DNA of 64,000 nucleotides from Pseudomonas nicosulfuronedens (GCF_005877905.1 NZ_SWDV01000019.1:62001-126000), one strand, 5' to 3'; positions 50,478-60,088 are shown, counted from the first letter of the stretch. Program-made: numbers and translations. The notes: generated from the letters alone by a model not told the origin.

Positions 50478-52412
50478 GTGTCCGCCGTCCTGTCTTTGTT
50501 GCGCAGCCGCTTGCTGCGCCCCGCTTTCATCGCCCTGGGCATTGCGCTGCTGGTGCAGCTGGCGATTGCCCTGTGGCTTACTCGCAGTACTGTCGATGGT
50601 CTGGTCAATGACCTTGGCGCTCATCTGGGTAACGAATCGGAGCGCCTGGCCGGTGAGCTGGAGCAGGCCGGCAAGGAAGTCACTTCCGGCCTGAATGAGT
50701 TGTCCGCGCGCACCCGTGAGCGCCTGGGGTCGGCACTTTCGGCTCGCCTGGAGGAGGAGCAGGCGGTATTGCGCCAGGGACTGGAGCAGAGCTTGCGCCA
50801 GTCCGCCACTGAATTGGCGCAACTGTTGGCCGCCGTGGCGCCCAAGGCCATGTGGGACAACGACGTACCGGTGCTTTCTGATTATGCCCGGCGTGCCCAG
50901 GCCAATCCCAATGTGCTTTTTGTGGTCTATGACGATCCCCAGGGGCAGCACCTGACCCGTTACCTCAATCGCGAAGATGCACGAGTTCAGGCGCTGCTGG
51001 AGAAAGGCAAGGGCGAGCGCGCGCTGGACAAGGTGCTGGAGGCGGCGGGGCACGACGACTCGGTGTTCCTTGTCGAGGCGCCGATCAGCCCTAATGGTGT
51101 GGTCATCGGCACGGTGCGCCTGGGCGTTTCCACTGACGCCATCGAAAAGCAGATTGCTGCGCTCGACCAGCGCTTCTCCGCCCTGGTCGCCAGTGGTGAT
51201 CAGTTGGTGGGCGACAGCCTCGCCGGCGCGGCGGCCGACAGCACCAAGGCGCTGACGGCGCGCCTGCAATCCGCGAAGCAGGCGGCAGAAGGCATGAGTC
51301 AGGGGGCGAAGGCATCCATCGAGGAGGCGGCGGGAACGTTGCGCTGGCGGATCGGCATGGGGCTGCTGCTGGTCGGTCTGGGCGTGTTGCTGTGTCTGGC
51401 GATCGTGCTGGGGCACCGCGTGGTGAACCGCCTGCGCCTGTTGATCGACGCGCTGAACGACCTGGCGGCCGGGGAGGGTGACCTGACTCGTCGCGTTCGG
51501 CTGGATAGTCGTGATGAGTTGGGGGAGATGGCGACGGCGGTGAATCGCTTCGTCGACAAGCTCCAGCCCATCGTGCGAGAAGCGGGGCAGGTGGCGCAGC
51601 AGACTGGTAGTGAGATCGCTGCGCTGGCCAGTCGAAGTGCCAGTGCCGAAGCGGCGGCGGACCGGCAGCGCAATGAGGTGGCCGGCAGTCTGGAGGCGCT
51701 CTCCGGCATGGTGGCGGAAGCCGAGATGGAAAGTCGTTCGATGCAGGCGGCGCTGGCGCGGGTCGGCGAGATCCGCAAGGCGGCGCAGGACAATGCAGCC
51801 ATTGCCCGCAAGGTCGGTGGCCTGATCGAGACTCTGGAGTCCCGCGTGCAGAACGGTGCTGGCGTGATCGAGCGCCTGGCGCGGCAGAGCGAGCAGATCG
51901 AGGTGGTGCTGTCGGTGATCCATGGCATCGCCGAGCAGACCAACCTGCTGGCGCTGAATGCGGCCATCGAGGCGGCGCGCGCGGGTGAGAGTGGGCGGGG
52001 GTTCGCCGTGGTGGCGGACGAGGTGCGTGCGCTGGCCAGCAAGACGCAGCAATCCACGGGTGATATCCAGTCGCACATCGGTGCGCTGCAGGAAGGTGCG
52101 CGCGAGGCGGTGTCCGCCATTGGGCAGGCCCGTGAGCAGGCGGTGCAGGGTTTGACTGCGCTGCAGGACAGCGAGCGGCTGCAGCGCGAAGTGCAGAGTG
52201 CGGTGGAAGAGGTGCATGGCGCCATCGAGGCGGCTACCCATTCAGCGCAACAGCAGGCAGCCGGCGCCGCGGCGGTGCGTGGTCGGGTCGAAGTGATCCA
52301 TGCCGAGGCGAGCCGCGCAGCGGAAGCGGTGAGTGCGACTGCGAGCAGTGGTCGAGTGCTCGATGGCCTGGCCGGTCAGTTGCGCGCCAGCCTGGGGCAA
52401 TTCAAGGCGTGA
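50478..52412 (+). CDS. Methyl-accepting chemotaxis protein
   Basis: A 644-residue transmembrane chemoreceptor. Membrane helices at about 13-33 and 290-312 enclose a periplasmic sensor domain of about 250 residues; its ligand class cannot be named. A HAMP region (about 315-365) leads to the signalling domain, with the conserved hairpin tip [20 protein letters not shown]. The GTG at 50478 follows GGAGGA (50464-50469). I see no sigma-28 promoter upstream. No chemotaxis genes are adjacent, so this is an orphan receptor. Confidence 0.92.
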   Translation: MSAVLSLLRSRLLRPAFIALGIALLVQLAIALWLTRSTVDGLVNDLGAHLGNESERLAGELEQAGKEVTSGLNELSARTRERLGSALSARLEEEQAVLRQGLEQSLRQSATELAQLLAAVAPKAMWDNDVPVLSDYARRAQANPNVLFVVYDDPQGQHLTRYLNREDARVQALLEKGKGERALDKVLEAAGHDDSVFLVEAPISPNGVVIGTVRLGVSTDAIEKQIAALDQRFSALVASGDQLVGDSLAGAAADSTKALTARLQSAKQAAEGMSQGAKASIEEAAGTLRWRIGMGLLLVGLGVLLCLAIVLGHRVVNRLRLLIDALNDLAAGEGDLTRRVRLDSRDELGEMATAVNRFVDKLQPIVREAGQVAQQTGSEIAALASRSASAEAAADRQRNEVAGSLEALSGMVAEAEMESRSMQAALARVGEIRKAAQDNAAIARKVGGLIETLESRVQNGAGVIERLARQSEQIEVVLSVIHGIAEQTNLLALNAAIEAARAGESGRGFAVVADEVRALASKTQQSTGDIQSHIGALQEGAREAVSAIGQAREQAVQGLTALQDSERLQREVQSAVEEVHGAIEAATHSAQQQAAGAAAVRGRVEVIHAEASRAAEAVSATASSGRVLDGLAGQLRASLGQFKA

Positions 52413-52465
52413 GGGAGGAGTGGGGCGCTGCGGCGTTCGGCTCCAGGATTTTCGGAATGCCGAAA

Positions 52466-52498
52466 ACGAAAAAGCCGAGCAGTGCTCGGCTTTTTCGT
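52466..52498. terminator. Bidirectional terminator between chemoreceptor and tRNA-Leu
   Basis: A perfect 15-bp stem (52466-52480 with 52484-52498) with A-rich left and T-rich right flanks, loop AGT. It suits the convergent chemoreceptor and tRNA genes. Confidence 0.92.
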
Positions 52499-52505
52499 TT
52501 GAAGA

Positions 52506-52592
52506 TGGTGCCCAGGAGAAGACTCGAACTTCCACGGTGTTGCCACCGCTAGGACCTGAACCTAGTGCGTCTACCAATTCCGCCACCTGGGC
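52506..52592 (-). tRNA. tRNA-Leu (anticodon CAG)
   Basis: The 87-base cloverleaf reads on the minus strand with acceptor stem GCCCAGG/CCTGGGC, a long class II variable arm, the T-loop region GTTCGAGTC and an encoded CCA end. The anticodon stem CTAGG/CCTAG holds loop TTCAGGT, so the anticodon is CAG, reading CUG, a very common leucine codon in this GC-rich genome. Confidence 0.97.
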
Positions 52593-52655
52593 ACTGGAGT
52601 CGATGATTACTCATCGTTTCCGTGTTACAACGTCTGTCTGACGCTGTGGGCGCGA

Positions 52656-52684
52656 ACTATACGGGCAGCCTTTTCGCTTGTAAA
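52656..52684 (-). promoter_or_regulatory. Promoter of tRNA-Leu
   Basis: On the minus strand, TTTACA (-35) and TATAGT (-10) are 17 bases apart, each matching 5 of 6 consensus positions. A GC-rich discriminator follows the -10, typical of stringently controlled stable-RNA promoters. The predicted start leaves a leader of about 57 bases. Confidence 0.75.
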
Positions 52685-52797
52685 CCCCTGATGTGATAAA
52701 AAATTTATTCTTGCTCGAAGCTGACCGATGAGCGGATTTCGCGCTTCAATAAGCACATGGCGATCCATACCCCTATATATAAGGTGACCGCACTTTA

Positions 52798-55527
52798 ATG
52801 GCCGATTGGCAAAACCTCGATCCCGAGGCCGCCCGCGAGGCGGAAAAATACGACAACCCCATCCCCAGCCGTGAACTCATCCTGGCGCACCTCGCCGAGC
52901 GCGGCGCACCCGCGACTCGCTCCCAGTTGATGGACGAGCTTGGCCTCTCCGGCGAAGAGCAGGAAGAAGCGCTGCGGCGCCGCCTGCGCGCCATGGAGCG
53001 CGACGGCCAGCTTATCTATACCCGCCGTGGCGCCTATGCGCCGGTGGACAAGCTCGACCTGATCCTCGGCCGCATTGCCGGCCACCGCGACGGCTTCGGC
53101 TTCCTGATCCCCGATGACGGCAGCGACGACCTGTTCCTCAGCCCGACGCAGATGCGCCTGGTGTTCGACGGCGACCGCGCTCTGGCACGTGTGTCCGGCT
53201 TCGATCGCCGTGGTCGCCGTGAAGGCGCCGTAGTGGAAGTGGTCGAGCGTGCCCATGAAACCATCGTTGGCCGTTACTTCGACGAGAGCGGCATCGGCAC
53301 GGTCGTGGCCGACAACCCGAAGATCCAGCAGGAAGTGCTGATCCCGCCAGGCAAGGCCGGCAAGGCCAAGCACAACCAGTTCGTGCAGGTGCGCATCGAC
53401 GTCTGGCCGAACGTGCACCGCCAGGCCCAGGGCGAGGTGGTGGAAGTGCTCGGCGACTACATGGCGCCGGGCATGGAAATCGAAGTTGCCCTGCGCAGCT
53501 ACGACATTCCCCACACCTGGCCCGAGGCCGTTGAGAAAGAAGCGGCCAAGCTCAAGCCAGAAGTGCTGGAGAAGGACAAGGAGAAGCGCGTCGACCTGCG
53601 CGCCCTGCCTTTCGTCACCATCGACGGCGAGGATGCCCGCGACTTTGACGACGCGGTCTACGCCGAGAAGCGCAAAGGTGGCGGCTGGAAGCTGTTCGTC
53701 GCCATCGCCGACGTCTCTCATTATGTGAAAGTCGGTTCGGCCCTGGATGAAGAGGCAGCCAAACGCGGCAACTCGGTGTACTTCCCCGAGCGCGTGATCC
53801 CGATGCTGCCGGAGATTCTCTCCAACGGGTTGTGCTCCCTGAACCCGCTGGTCGATCGCCTGGCCATGGTCTGCGAGATGAACCTCTCCAAGGCCGGCAA
53901 GATGACCGACTACCAGTTCTACGAGGCGGTCATCCATTCCCATGCGCGCCTGACCTACACCAAGGTCAGCCAGTACCTGGAAACCCCGGACAGTCCCGAA
54001 GGCCAGCGCCTCAAGGAGCAACTGCCGGCGGTGGTACCGCACCTCAATACGCTGTACGACCTGTATAAGGTCCTGGTGGGCGCACGCCATGCGCGTGGCG
54101 CCATCGACTTCGAAACCCAGGAAACCCGTATCGTCTTCGGCGCGGACCGCAAGATCTCGGAAATCCGCCCGACCCAGCGCAACGATGCGCACAAGCTGAT
54201 CGAGGAATGCATGCTGGCGGCCAACGTGGCCACCGCAAAGTTCATGGAGAAGCACGCCATTCCCGCGCTGTACCGCGTCCACGACGGCCCGCCGCAGGAA
54301 AAACTCAACAACCTCCGTCAGTTCCTCGGTGAGCTGGGTCTGACCCTGTACCGCGGCAAGGGTGACCCGACCCCGGCTGACTACCAGAAGCTGCTGGAGT
54401 CCATCCAGGGCCGCCCGGACCTGCAACTGATCCAGACCGTGATGCTGCGCTCCCTGAGCCAGGCGGTGTACAGCCCCGAGAACGCCGGGCACTTCGGCCT
54501 GAACTACGAGGCCTACACCCACTTCACCTCGCCGATCCGTCGCTACCCGGACCTGCTGACTCACCGCGCCATCCGTGGTCTGATCCGCTCCAAGGCGGCA
54601 TCCGAGCACGTGCAGCGCGTTGGCGCCACCAGCATGCCGAAGGCACGCATTTATCCGTACGACGAAGCACGCCTGGCCCAACTGGGCGAGCAGTGCTCAA
54701 TGACTGAGCGGCGTGCCGACGAGGCGACCCGTGACGTCACCAACTGGCTGAAGTGCGAGTTCATGCGCGAGCGCGTGGGCGAGACCTTCCCCGGCGTGAT
54801 CACCGCAGTGACTGGCTTCGGCATCTTCGTCGAGCTGAGCGAGATCTATGTAGAAGGCCTGGTGCATGTCACTGCGTTACCCGGCGACTACTACCACTTC
54901 GACGCTGTGCACCATCGTCTGAGTGGCGAGCGCACCGGGCGCAGCTTCCGCCTGGGTGACACCGTGGAAGTGGTCGTGGCGCGGGTCGATCTGGATGAAC
55001 GCAAGATCGACTTCGAACTCTCCGGCAATGTGCTCAGCGCGCCCATTGGCCGCAAGAAGCGTGGCGAGAAGGCCGAGCCGGCCGCCAAGGGCAAAGTGGC
55101 CAAGGGCAAGGCAGCCAAGGGTGTGGCGGCGAAAGACAAGCCGGCCAGGGCTCCTCGTGCCGTTGCGGATGATCCGTACCTCGCTCCGGACGTGGCCGTG
55201 CAGCCGCGCAAACGCAAGGTCGGCGTGGTCCAGGCACTGCCGTCGGTAGCACCGGAAATGCTCGCCAAAGCCGAGGAAATGCTCGGCAATACCGATGTGC
55301 GCAAGAGCCGTGAAGTGAAGAAGGCGCTGATCGAGGAAGCCAAGGTCGGTGGCAACAAGCCGGCGGCCGGGAAAGGCAAAGGTGCGCCCGCTGCGGGCAA
55401 ACCGCGCAATCCTTCGAAACAGAAAGCCCGGTCCGCCAAGCCGTCCAAGCATCGCAAGGGCTCTGCTGCGCCCAAAGCGGGTGCCACTGGTGGCGCACCG
55501 GCCAGCAAGCGTAAGGCGAAGAAATGA
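52798..55527 (+). CDS. rnr: Ribonuclease R
   Basis: A 909-residue processive 3'-5' exoribonuclease of the RNB family that can degrade structured RNA. Helix-turn-helix-like and cold-shock domains precede the RNB core (DGEDARDFDDAV with the catalytic aspartates; RRYPDLLTHRAI). An S1 domain (FPGVITAVTGFGIFVELSE) follows. The last 150 or so residues form a long Lys/Ala-rich tail that probably aids duplex unwinding and trans-translation contacts. The GTP-like stretches are absent. The stop overlaps the start of rlmB. Confidence 0.96.
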   Translation: MADWQNLDPEAAREAEKYDNPIPSRELILAHLAERGAPATRSQLMDELGLSGEEQEEALRRRLRAMERDGQLIYTRRGAYAPVDKLDLILGRIAGHRDGFGFLIPDDGSDDLFLSPTQMRLVFDGDRALARVSGFDRRGRREGAVVEVVERAHETIVGRYFDESGIGTVVADNPKIQQEVLIPPGKAGKAKHNQFVQVRIDVWPNVHRQAQGEVVEVLGDYMAPGMEIEVALRSYDIPHTWPEAVEKEAAKLKPEVLEKDKEKRVDLRALPFVTIDGEDARDFDDAVYAEKRKGGGWKLFVAIADVSHYVKVGSALDEEAAKRGNSVYFPERVIPMLPEILSNGLCSLNPLVDRLAMVCEMNLSKAGKMTDYQFYEAVIHSHARLTYTKVSQYLETPDSPEGQRLKEQLPAVVPHLNTLYDLYKVLVGARHARGAIDFETQETRIVFGADRKISEIRPTQRNDAHKLIEECMLAANVATAKFMEKHAIPALYRVHDGPPQEKLNNLRQFLGELGLTLYRGKGDPTPADYQKLLESIQGRPDLQLIQTVMLRSLSQAVYSPENAGHFGLNYEAYTHFTSPIRRYPDLLTHRAIRGLIRSKAASEHVQRVGATSMPKARIYPYDEARLAQLGEQCSMTERRADEATRDVTNWLKCEFMRERVGETFPGVITAVTGFGIFVELSEIYVEGLVHVTALPGDYYHFDAVHHRLSGERTGRSFRLGDTVEVVVARVDLDERKIDFELSGNVLSAPIGRKKRGEKAEPAAKGKVAKGKAAKGVAAKDKPARAPRAVADDPYLAPDVAVQPRKRKVGVVQALPSVAPEMLAKAEEMLGNTDVRKSREVKKALIEEAKVGGNKPAAGKGKGAPAAGKPRNPSKQKARSAKPSKHRKGSAAPKAGATGGAPASKRKAKK

Positions 55528-56276
55528 GTCAGTGGGAAAAGGTCTACGGGGTCCATGCCGTAGAAGCATTGCTGCGCCATCACCCCAAGCGGGTCAAGCA
55601 ATTGTGGCTGGCCGAAGGCCGTCAGGATCCACGCGTCCAGGCGCTGGTCGAGCTGGCCGGTCAGGCGCGCGTGCCGGTGGGTACGCGCGACCGCAAGGAG
55701 CTGGATGAGTGGGCCGAGGGGGTGCACCAGGGCGTGGTCGCCGAGGTCAGCCCGAGCCAGGTCTGGGGCGAGAACATGCTGGAGGAGTTGCTGGAGCGCT
55801 CCGCCGGCCCGGCGCTGCTGCTGGTGCTGGACGGCGTGACCGACCCGCACAACCTTGGCGCCTGCCTGCGCACCGCCGATGCGGCGGGCGCGCTGGCGGT
55901 CATCGTGCCGAAGGACAAGTCCGCCACCCTCAACGCCACCGTGCGAAAAGTTGCCTGCGGCGCGGCCGAGGTGATCCCGCTGGTGGCGGTGACCAACCTC
56001 GCGCGCACCCTGGAGAAACTCCAGCAGCGCGGCCTGTGGATCGTCGGCACCGCCGGCGAGGCCACCCAGATGCTCTATGAACTCGACCTCACCGGGCCGA
56101 CCGTGCTGGTGATGGGGGCCGAGGGCAAGGGCATGCGCCGTCTGACCCGCGACCACTGCGACTACCTGGCCAAGCTGCCGATGCAGGGCAGCGTCAGCAG
56201 CCTGAATGTCTCGGTGGCCACCGGCGTGTGTCTGTTCGAGATCGTCCGCCAGCGCCAGCTCAAGGCTGGCGCCTGA
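55524..56276 (+). CDS. rlmB: 23S rRNA (guanosine-2'-O)-methyltransferase RlmB
   Basis: A 250-residue SpoU/SPOUT methyltransferase that methylates G2251 (E. coli numbering) of 23S rRNA. The knot motifs are LDGVTDPHNLGACLRTADA, VMGAEGKGMRRL and SLNVSVATG. The start overlaps the rnr stop by four bases, so the two RNA-processing proteins are co-translated. Confidence 0.95.
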   Translation: MSQWEKVYGVHAVEALLRHHPKRVKQLWLAEGRQDPRVQALVELAGQARVPVGTRDRKELDEWAEGVHQGVVAEVSPSQVWGENMLEELLERSAGPALLLVLDGVTDPHNLGACLRTADAAGALAVIVPKDKSATLNATVRKVACGAAEVIPLVAVTNLARTLEKLQQRGLWIVGTAGEATQMLYELDLTGPTVLVMGAEGKGMRRLTRDHCDYLAKLPMQGSVSSLNVSVATGVCLFEIVRQRQLKAGA

Positions 56277-56284
56277 CGTCCCCA

Positions 56285-56310
56285 CGCGAGGCGGGTTGCT
56301 CCGCCTCGCG
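56285..56310 (+). terminator. Possible terminator after rlmB
   Basis: A perfect 10-bp stem (56285-56294 with 56301-56310) is followed by a weak T-containing tract, so termination may be partial. Confidence 0.5.
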
Positions 56311-56335
56311 CTGTTCAAAGTTTCACCAGTTTTCC

Positions 56336-56364
56336 TTGCGCCCCCCGGCGCGCTTCTCTAGAAT
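56336..56364 (+). promoter_or_regulatory. Candidate promoter of rpsF operon
   Basis: TTGCGC (56336-56341) and TAGAAT (56359-56364) are spaced by 17 bases. The -10 matches 5 of 6 positions; the -35 only three. A start near 56371 would begin the transcript at the base of the leader structure. Confidence 0.45.
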
Positions 56365-56370
56365 GTCGGC

Positions 56371-56416
56371 CCTTGTCGTCCGGGCAGGCGTTCGCGCGTG
56401 CTTCCGAGTGGCAAGG
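56371..56416 (+). promoter_or_regulatory. Candidate S6:S18-binding leader element of rpsF
   Basis: CCTTG (56371-56375) can pair with CAAGG (56412-56416), enclosing an inner GC-rich hairpin and an unpaired segment with CCGAG. Leaders of bacterial rpsF genes can hold a structured motif with a conserved CCG that binds the S6:S18 complex for feedback control. The layout fits this class, but the match was made by eye. Confidence 0.35.
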
Positions 56417-56479
56417 AAAAAATCATTCACTCCTTGTCTGACCGCTTTGTCGGCAGGCTGCAATCCGTAAGGAGCATTT

Positions 56480-56896
56480 ATGCGTCATTACGAAATCGTG
56501 TTCCTGGTTCACCCGGACCAGAGCGAACAAGTCGGTGGCATGGTCGAGCGTTACACCAAGGCCATCGAAGAAGACGGCGGCAAAGTCCACCGTCTGGAAG
56601 ACTGGGGCCGTCGTCAGCTGGCTTACGCCATCAACAACGTGCACAAGGCTCACTACGTTCTGATGAACGTCGAGTGCACCGCCAAGGCCCTGGCAGAAAT
56701 GGAAGACAACTTCCGTTACAACGACGCCGTGATCCGTAACATGGTCATCCGTCGCGACGAAGCCGTTACCGGCCAGTCCGAAATGCTGAAGGCCGAAGAG
56801 AGCCGCAACGAGCGCCGCGAGCGCCGTGAGCGTCCCGAATCGAACGAGGGCGAGTCCGCTGACGGCGAAGATAGCCGCGACAGCGCTGACGAGTAA
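56480..56896 (+). CDS. rpsF: 30S ribosomal protein bS6
   Basis: A 138-residue small-subunit protein that binds 16S rRNA jointly with S18. The start [18 protein letters not shown] and the core [17 protein letters not shown] are typical. The acidic C-terminal tail (about residues 105-138, rich in Glu, Arg and Asp) is the extended form; in enterics such tails receive extra glutamates from RimK. Confidence 0.98.
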   Translation: MRHYEIVFLVHPDQSEQVGGMVERYTKAIEEDGGKVHRLEDWGRRQLAYAINNVHKAHYVLMNVECTAKALAEMEDNFRYNDAVIRNMVIRRDEAVTGQSEMLKAEESRNERRERRERPESNEGESADGEDSRDSADE

Positions 56897-56925
56897 TCCC
56901 GGACCAGTATTGAGGAGCCACACAC

Positions 56926-57156
56926 ATGGCACGTTTCTTCCGTCGTCGTAAGTTCTGCCGTTTCACCGCTGAAGGCGTGAAAGAGATCGATTACAAAGAT
57001 CTGAACACCCTGAAGGCCTACGTTTCCGAAACCGGCAAGATCGTTCCGAGCCGTATCACCGGCACCAAAGCCAAGTACCAGCGTCAGCTGGCGACCGCTA
57101 TCAAGCGCGCCCGTTACCTGGCCCTGCTTCCCTACACCGACAGCCACGGCCGTTGA
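56926..57156 (+). CDS. rpsR: 30S ribosomal protein bS18
   Basis: A 76-residue basic protein, full length ([13 protein letters not shown] to SHGR), the partner of S6 on the platform of the small subunit. It lies 29 bases after rpsF with a GAGGAG box. Confidence 0.98.
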   Translation: MARFFRRRKFCRFTAEGVKEIDYKDLNTLKAYVSETGKIVPSRITGTKAKYQRQLATAIKRARYLALLPYTDSHGR

Positions 57157-57190
57157 TCGGGCAGTCGACTGGAATTGATGGATAGATCGC

Positions 57191-58060
57191 ATGCGCGCAT
57201 TGGCTGAATTTGTCATGCGAGGCCGCATGCAGGCGACCCTGGTGGTCGTCGCAGCCGCGGTACTGCAGCCTTTGTTCTGGCTCGGTGCCGCAGCAGGCAG
57301 TCTGGTGCTGTTGCGCCGTGGTCCCAGCGATGCCTTTGGCATCCTGGCCTGGGCGCTGCTTCCGGCACTGGCCTGGTGGTACCTGGGTGACCCCAGCGTA
57401 AGTCTGGTTCTGGTGGGTAGTGCCGTGCTGGCGCAGGTTCTGCGCAGCAAGGTGTCCTGGAACCAGGTGATGCTGGCGAGCGTTGTGCTCGGTGCGGTGT
57501 TCGTGCTGCTGCTCAGCACGGTGTCGGCCGGGTTGGTCGCAGGTCTTGCCGATGCATTCGGCAAGGCGCTGCCGCAGGTTCTGGCCGAAGCCAAGCTTTC
57601 GCCGGAACAGATGGCCGCTCTGCAGGCGGAGATGGTTCCGACCATCACCGGCCTGATGGCAGCCTCGCTGCAGACGATCAGCCTGTTGTGCCTGATGCTG
57701 GCGCGTTATTGGCAAGCAGTACTGTTCAACCCGGAAGGGTTTGGCCGCGAGTTCCGCGCACTGCGCCTGTCGCCGGGCACGGCTGTAGCGCTGCTGGTCG
57801 GCGTTGTGGCACTGCCCTTCGCAGGACCCGCGGCCACCATGCTGGCGCCGCTTTGCATGATCCCGCTGCTGTTTGCCGGGATTGCACTGGGGCACGGCCT
57901 GGCCGCGCTGAAGAAGCTTCCGGGCTTCTGGCTGGCACCGCTGTACCTGCTGGTATTCGTACTGGGCAATGTGATCTGTCTTGTCGCCGTCGTCGACAGT
58001 CTGTTTGATTTTCGCGGTCGTCTGGCCAAGCGCCAGAAAGCTGCGAACGGTGAAGGTTAA
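57191..58060 (+). CDS. DUF2232-like membrane protein between rpsR and rplI
   Basis: A 289-residue protein with seven to eight hydrophobic helices, resembling the DUF2232/YybS-type family. It has no recognisable active-site motif. Its place between rpsR and rplI is conserved in pseudomonads, while enterics have priB there, so it is likely a lineage-specific insertion in the ribosomal protein operon. Function is unknown. Confidence 0.85.
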   Translation: MRALAEFVMRGRMQATLVVVAAAVLQPLFWLGAAAGSLVLLRRGPSDAFGILAWALLPALAWWYLGDPSVSLVLVGSAVLAQVLRSKVSWNQVMLASVVLGAVFVLLLSTVSAGLVAGLADAFGKALPQVLAEAKLSPEQMAALQAEMVPTITGLMAASLQTISLLCLMLARYWQAVLFNPEGFGREFRALRLSPGTAVALLVGVVALPFAGPAATMLAPLCMIPLLFAGIALGHGLAALKKLPGFWLAPLYLLVFVLGNVICLVAVVDSLFDFRGRLAKRQKAANGEG

Positions 58061-58081
58061 AAGTTAAGAGGTAAGACTCAA

Positions 58082-58528
58082 ATGGAAGTCATCCTGCTGG
58101 AAAAGATCGCCAAACTGGGCAACCTGGGCGATAAGCTGAACGTAAAGGGCGGTTACGCTCGTAACTACCTGCTGCCGCAGGGCAAAGCCACCGCTGCCAC
58201 CGCTGCCAACGTCGCTGCTTTCGAAGAGCGCCGTGCAGAGCTGGAAAAAGCCGCTGCTGAGAAAAAAGCCGCTGCTGAAGCTCGTGCTGCCCAACTGGCC
58301 GAACTGATCGTGACCATCGGCGCCCACGCTGGCGACGAAGGCAAACTGTTCGGTTCGATCGGCACCCGCGACATCGCCGACGCCGTTTCGGCTGCTGGCT
58401 ACCCGCTGGAAAAGAGCGAAGTTCGCCTGCCCGACGGCGCCCTGCGCGCTGTAGGCGAATACAACATCGAAGTGCAACTGCACATGGATGTTGATGCAAC
58501 CCTGCACGTGGTTGTAGTCGCCGAGTAA
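58082..58528 (+). CDS. rplI: 50S ribosomal protein bL9
   Basis: A 148-residue two-domain protein. The N-terminal rRNA-binding domain ([22 protein letters not shown]) is joined by a long Ala/Lys/Glu helix to the C-terminal domain ([16 protein letters not shown]). It influences frame maintenance on the ribosome. Confidence 0.98.
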   Translation: MEVILLEKIAKLGNLGDKLNVKGGYARNYLLPQGKATAATAANVAAFEERRAELEKAAAEKKAAAEARAAQLAELIVTIGAHAGDEGKLFGSIGTRDIADAVSAAGYPLEKSEVRLPDGALRAVGEYNIEVQLHMDVDATLHVVVVAE

Positions 58529-58587
58529 GCGATCCGTCGCTAGGACGTTTCACACAGCTTGCCTGGGTGAATCAGTCCAATAACAAT

Positions 58588-58626
58588 GGGCACGGTGCCG
58601 ATCCTCGGTCCGTGCCCTTTGTTTTT
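58588..58626 (+). terminator. Intrinsic terminator after rplI
   Basis: GGGCACGG (58588-58595) pairs with CCGTGCCC (58610-58617), with a small inner stem, and is followed by a T-rich tail (TTTGTTTTT). Confidence 0.88.
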
Positions 58627-58670
58627 CCGCCGTTTGATCCTCTCCTGCGAAGAGCCAACTCGAAGAGCCC

Positions 58671-60065
58671 ATGAACGACATTACCGTCCCCGAGCAATAC
58701 GACCTGCAGACCGCTTCCCTCAAGGTGCCGCCGCACTCGATCGAAGCCGAACAGGCGGTGCTGGGCGGCCTGATGCTCGACAACAACGCCTGGGAGCGGG
58801 TCTCCGACGCGGTGTCCGATGGCGACTTCTACCGCCATGACCACCGCCTGATCTTCCGTGCCGTCTACAAGCTCGCCGAAGCCAACCAGCCGATCGACGT
58901 GGTGACGCTTTCCGAGCAGCTCGAGCGCGAAGGGCAACTGTCTCAGGTGGGCGGCCTGGCGTACCTTGCCGAGCTGGCGAAGAACACGCCCTCGGTAGCG
59001 AACATCAAGGCGTATGCGGGCATCATCCGCGAGCGCGCCACCTTGCGGCAGCTGATCGGTATCAGCAGTGATATCGCCGACAGCGCTTTCAACCCCGAGG
59101 GGCGCAGCGCCAACGAAGTGCTCGACGAAGCCGAGCGCAAGATCTTCGAGATCGCCGAAGCGCGGCCCAAGACCGGCGGCCCGGTGGGCATCGGTGACAT
59201 CCTGGTCAAGACCATCGACCGCATCGACCACCTGTTCAACACCTCGGACGCGCTGACCGGTATCACCACCGGCTTCACCGACCTCGACGAGAAGACCAGC
59301 GGCCTGCAGCCCTCCGACCTGATCATCGTCGCCGGCCGTCCGTCGATGGGCAAGACCACCTTCGCCATGAACCTGGTGGAGAACGCCCTGATGCGCAGCG
59401 ACAAGGCGATCCTGGTGTACTCGCTGGAGATGCCCTCCGATTCCATCGTGATGCGTATGCTTGCCTCGCTCGGCCGCATCGACCAGACCAAGGTGCGTAC
59501 CGGCAAGCTGGATGACGAGGATTGGCCGCGCCTGACCTCGGCGGTGAACCTGCTCAGCGACCGCAAGCTGTTCATCGACGACACCGCCGGCATCTCGCCC
59601 TCGGAAATGCGCGCGCGGACCCGCCGCCTGGCCCGTGAGCACGGCGAGATCGGCATGATCATGGTCGACTACCTGCAGCTGATGCAGATCCCTGGTTCCG
59701 CCGGCGACAACCGGACCAACGAAATTTCCGAGATCTCCCGCTCGCTGAAGGCGCTGGCGAAGGAATTCAATTGCCCGGTGGTGGCGCTTTCCCAGCTCAA
59801 CCGCTCGCTGGAACAGCGTCCCAACAAACGCCCGGTGAACTCCGACTTGCGCGAATCCGGAGCGATCGAGCAGGACGCCGACGTGATCATGTTCGTTTAC
59901 CGCGACGAGGTGTATCACCCGGAGACCGAGTTCAAGGGCGTCGCCGAAATCATCCTCGGCAAACAGCGTAACGGCCCCATCGGCACGGTGCGCGTGGCCT
60001 TCCTCGGCCGCTACAGCCGCTTCGAAAATCTCGCGCCCGGCATGTACAACTTCGAAGACGAGTAA
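58671..60065 (+). CDS. dnaB: Replicative DNA helicase DnaB
   Basis: A 464-residue hexameric helicase that unwinds DNA ahead of the replication fork. The N-terminal domain (PPHSIEAEQAVLGGLMLDN) is followed by a RecA-like ATPase with Walker A GRPSMGKTT (about 222-230), Walker B IMVDYLQLM and the arginine-finger region. No intein interrupts it. It follows the ribosomal operon terminator. Confidence 0.97.
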   Translation: MNDITVPEQYDLQTASLKVPPHSIEAEQAVLGGLMLDNNAWERVSDAVSDGDFYRHDHRLIFRAVYKLAEANQPIDVVTLSEQLEREGQLSQVGGLAYLAELAKNTPSVANIKAYAGIIRERATLRQLIGISSDIADSAFNPEGRSANEVLDEAERKIFEIAEARPKTGGPVGIGDILVKTIDRIDHLFNTSDALTGITTGFTDLDEKTSGLQPSDLIIVAGRPSMGKTTFAMNLVENALMRSDKAILVYSLEMPSDSIVMRMLASLGRIDQTKVRTGKLDDEDWPRLTSAVNLLSDRKLFIDDTAGISPSEMRARTRRLAREHGEIGMIMVDYLQLMQIPGSAGDNRTNEISEISRSLKALAKEFNCPVVALSQLNRSLEQRPNKRPVNSDLRESGAIEQDADVIMFVYRDEVYHPETEFKGVAEIILGKQRNGPIGTVRVAFLGRYSRFENLAPGMYNFEDE

Positions 60066-60088
60066 CGATGCCGCATTCCGCGTGAACG

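Noticed and set aside
52771-52786. TATATATAAG as a -10 element for rnr
   Set aside because: It would leave almost no leader and overlaps the likely ribosome binding site AAGGTG; no -35 fits.
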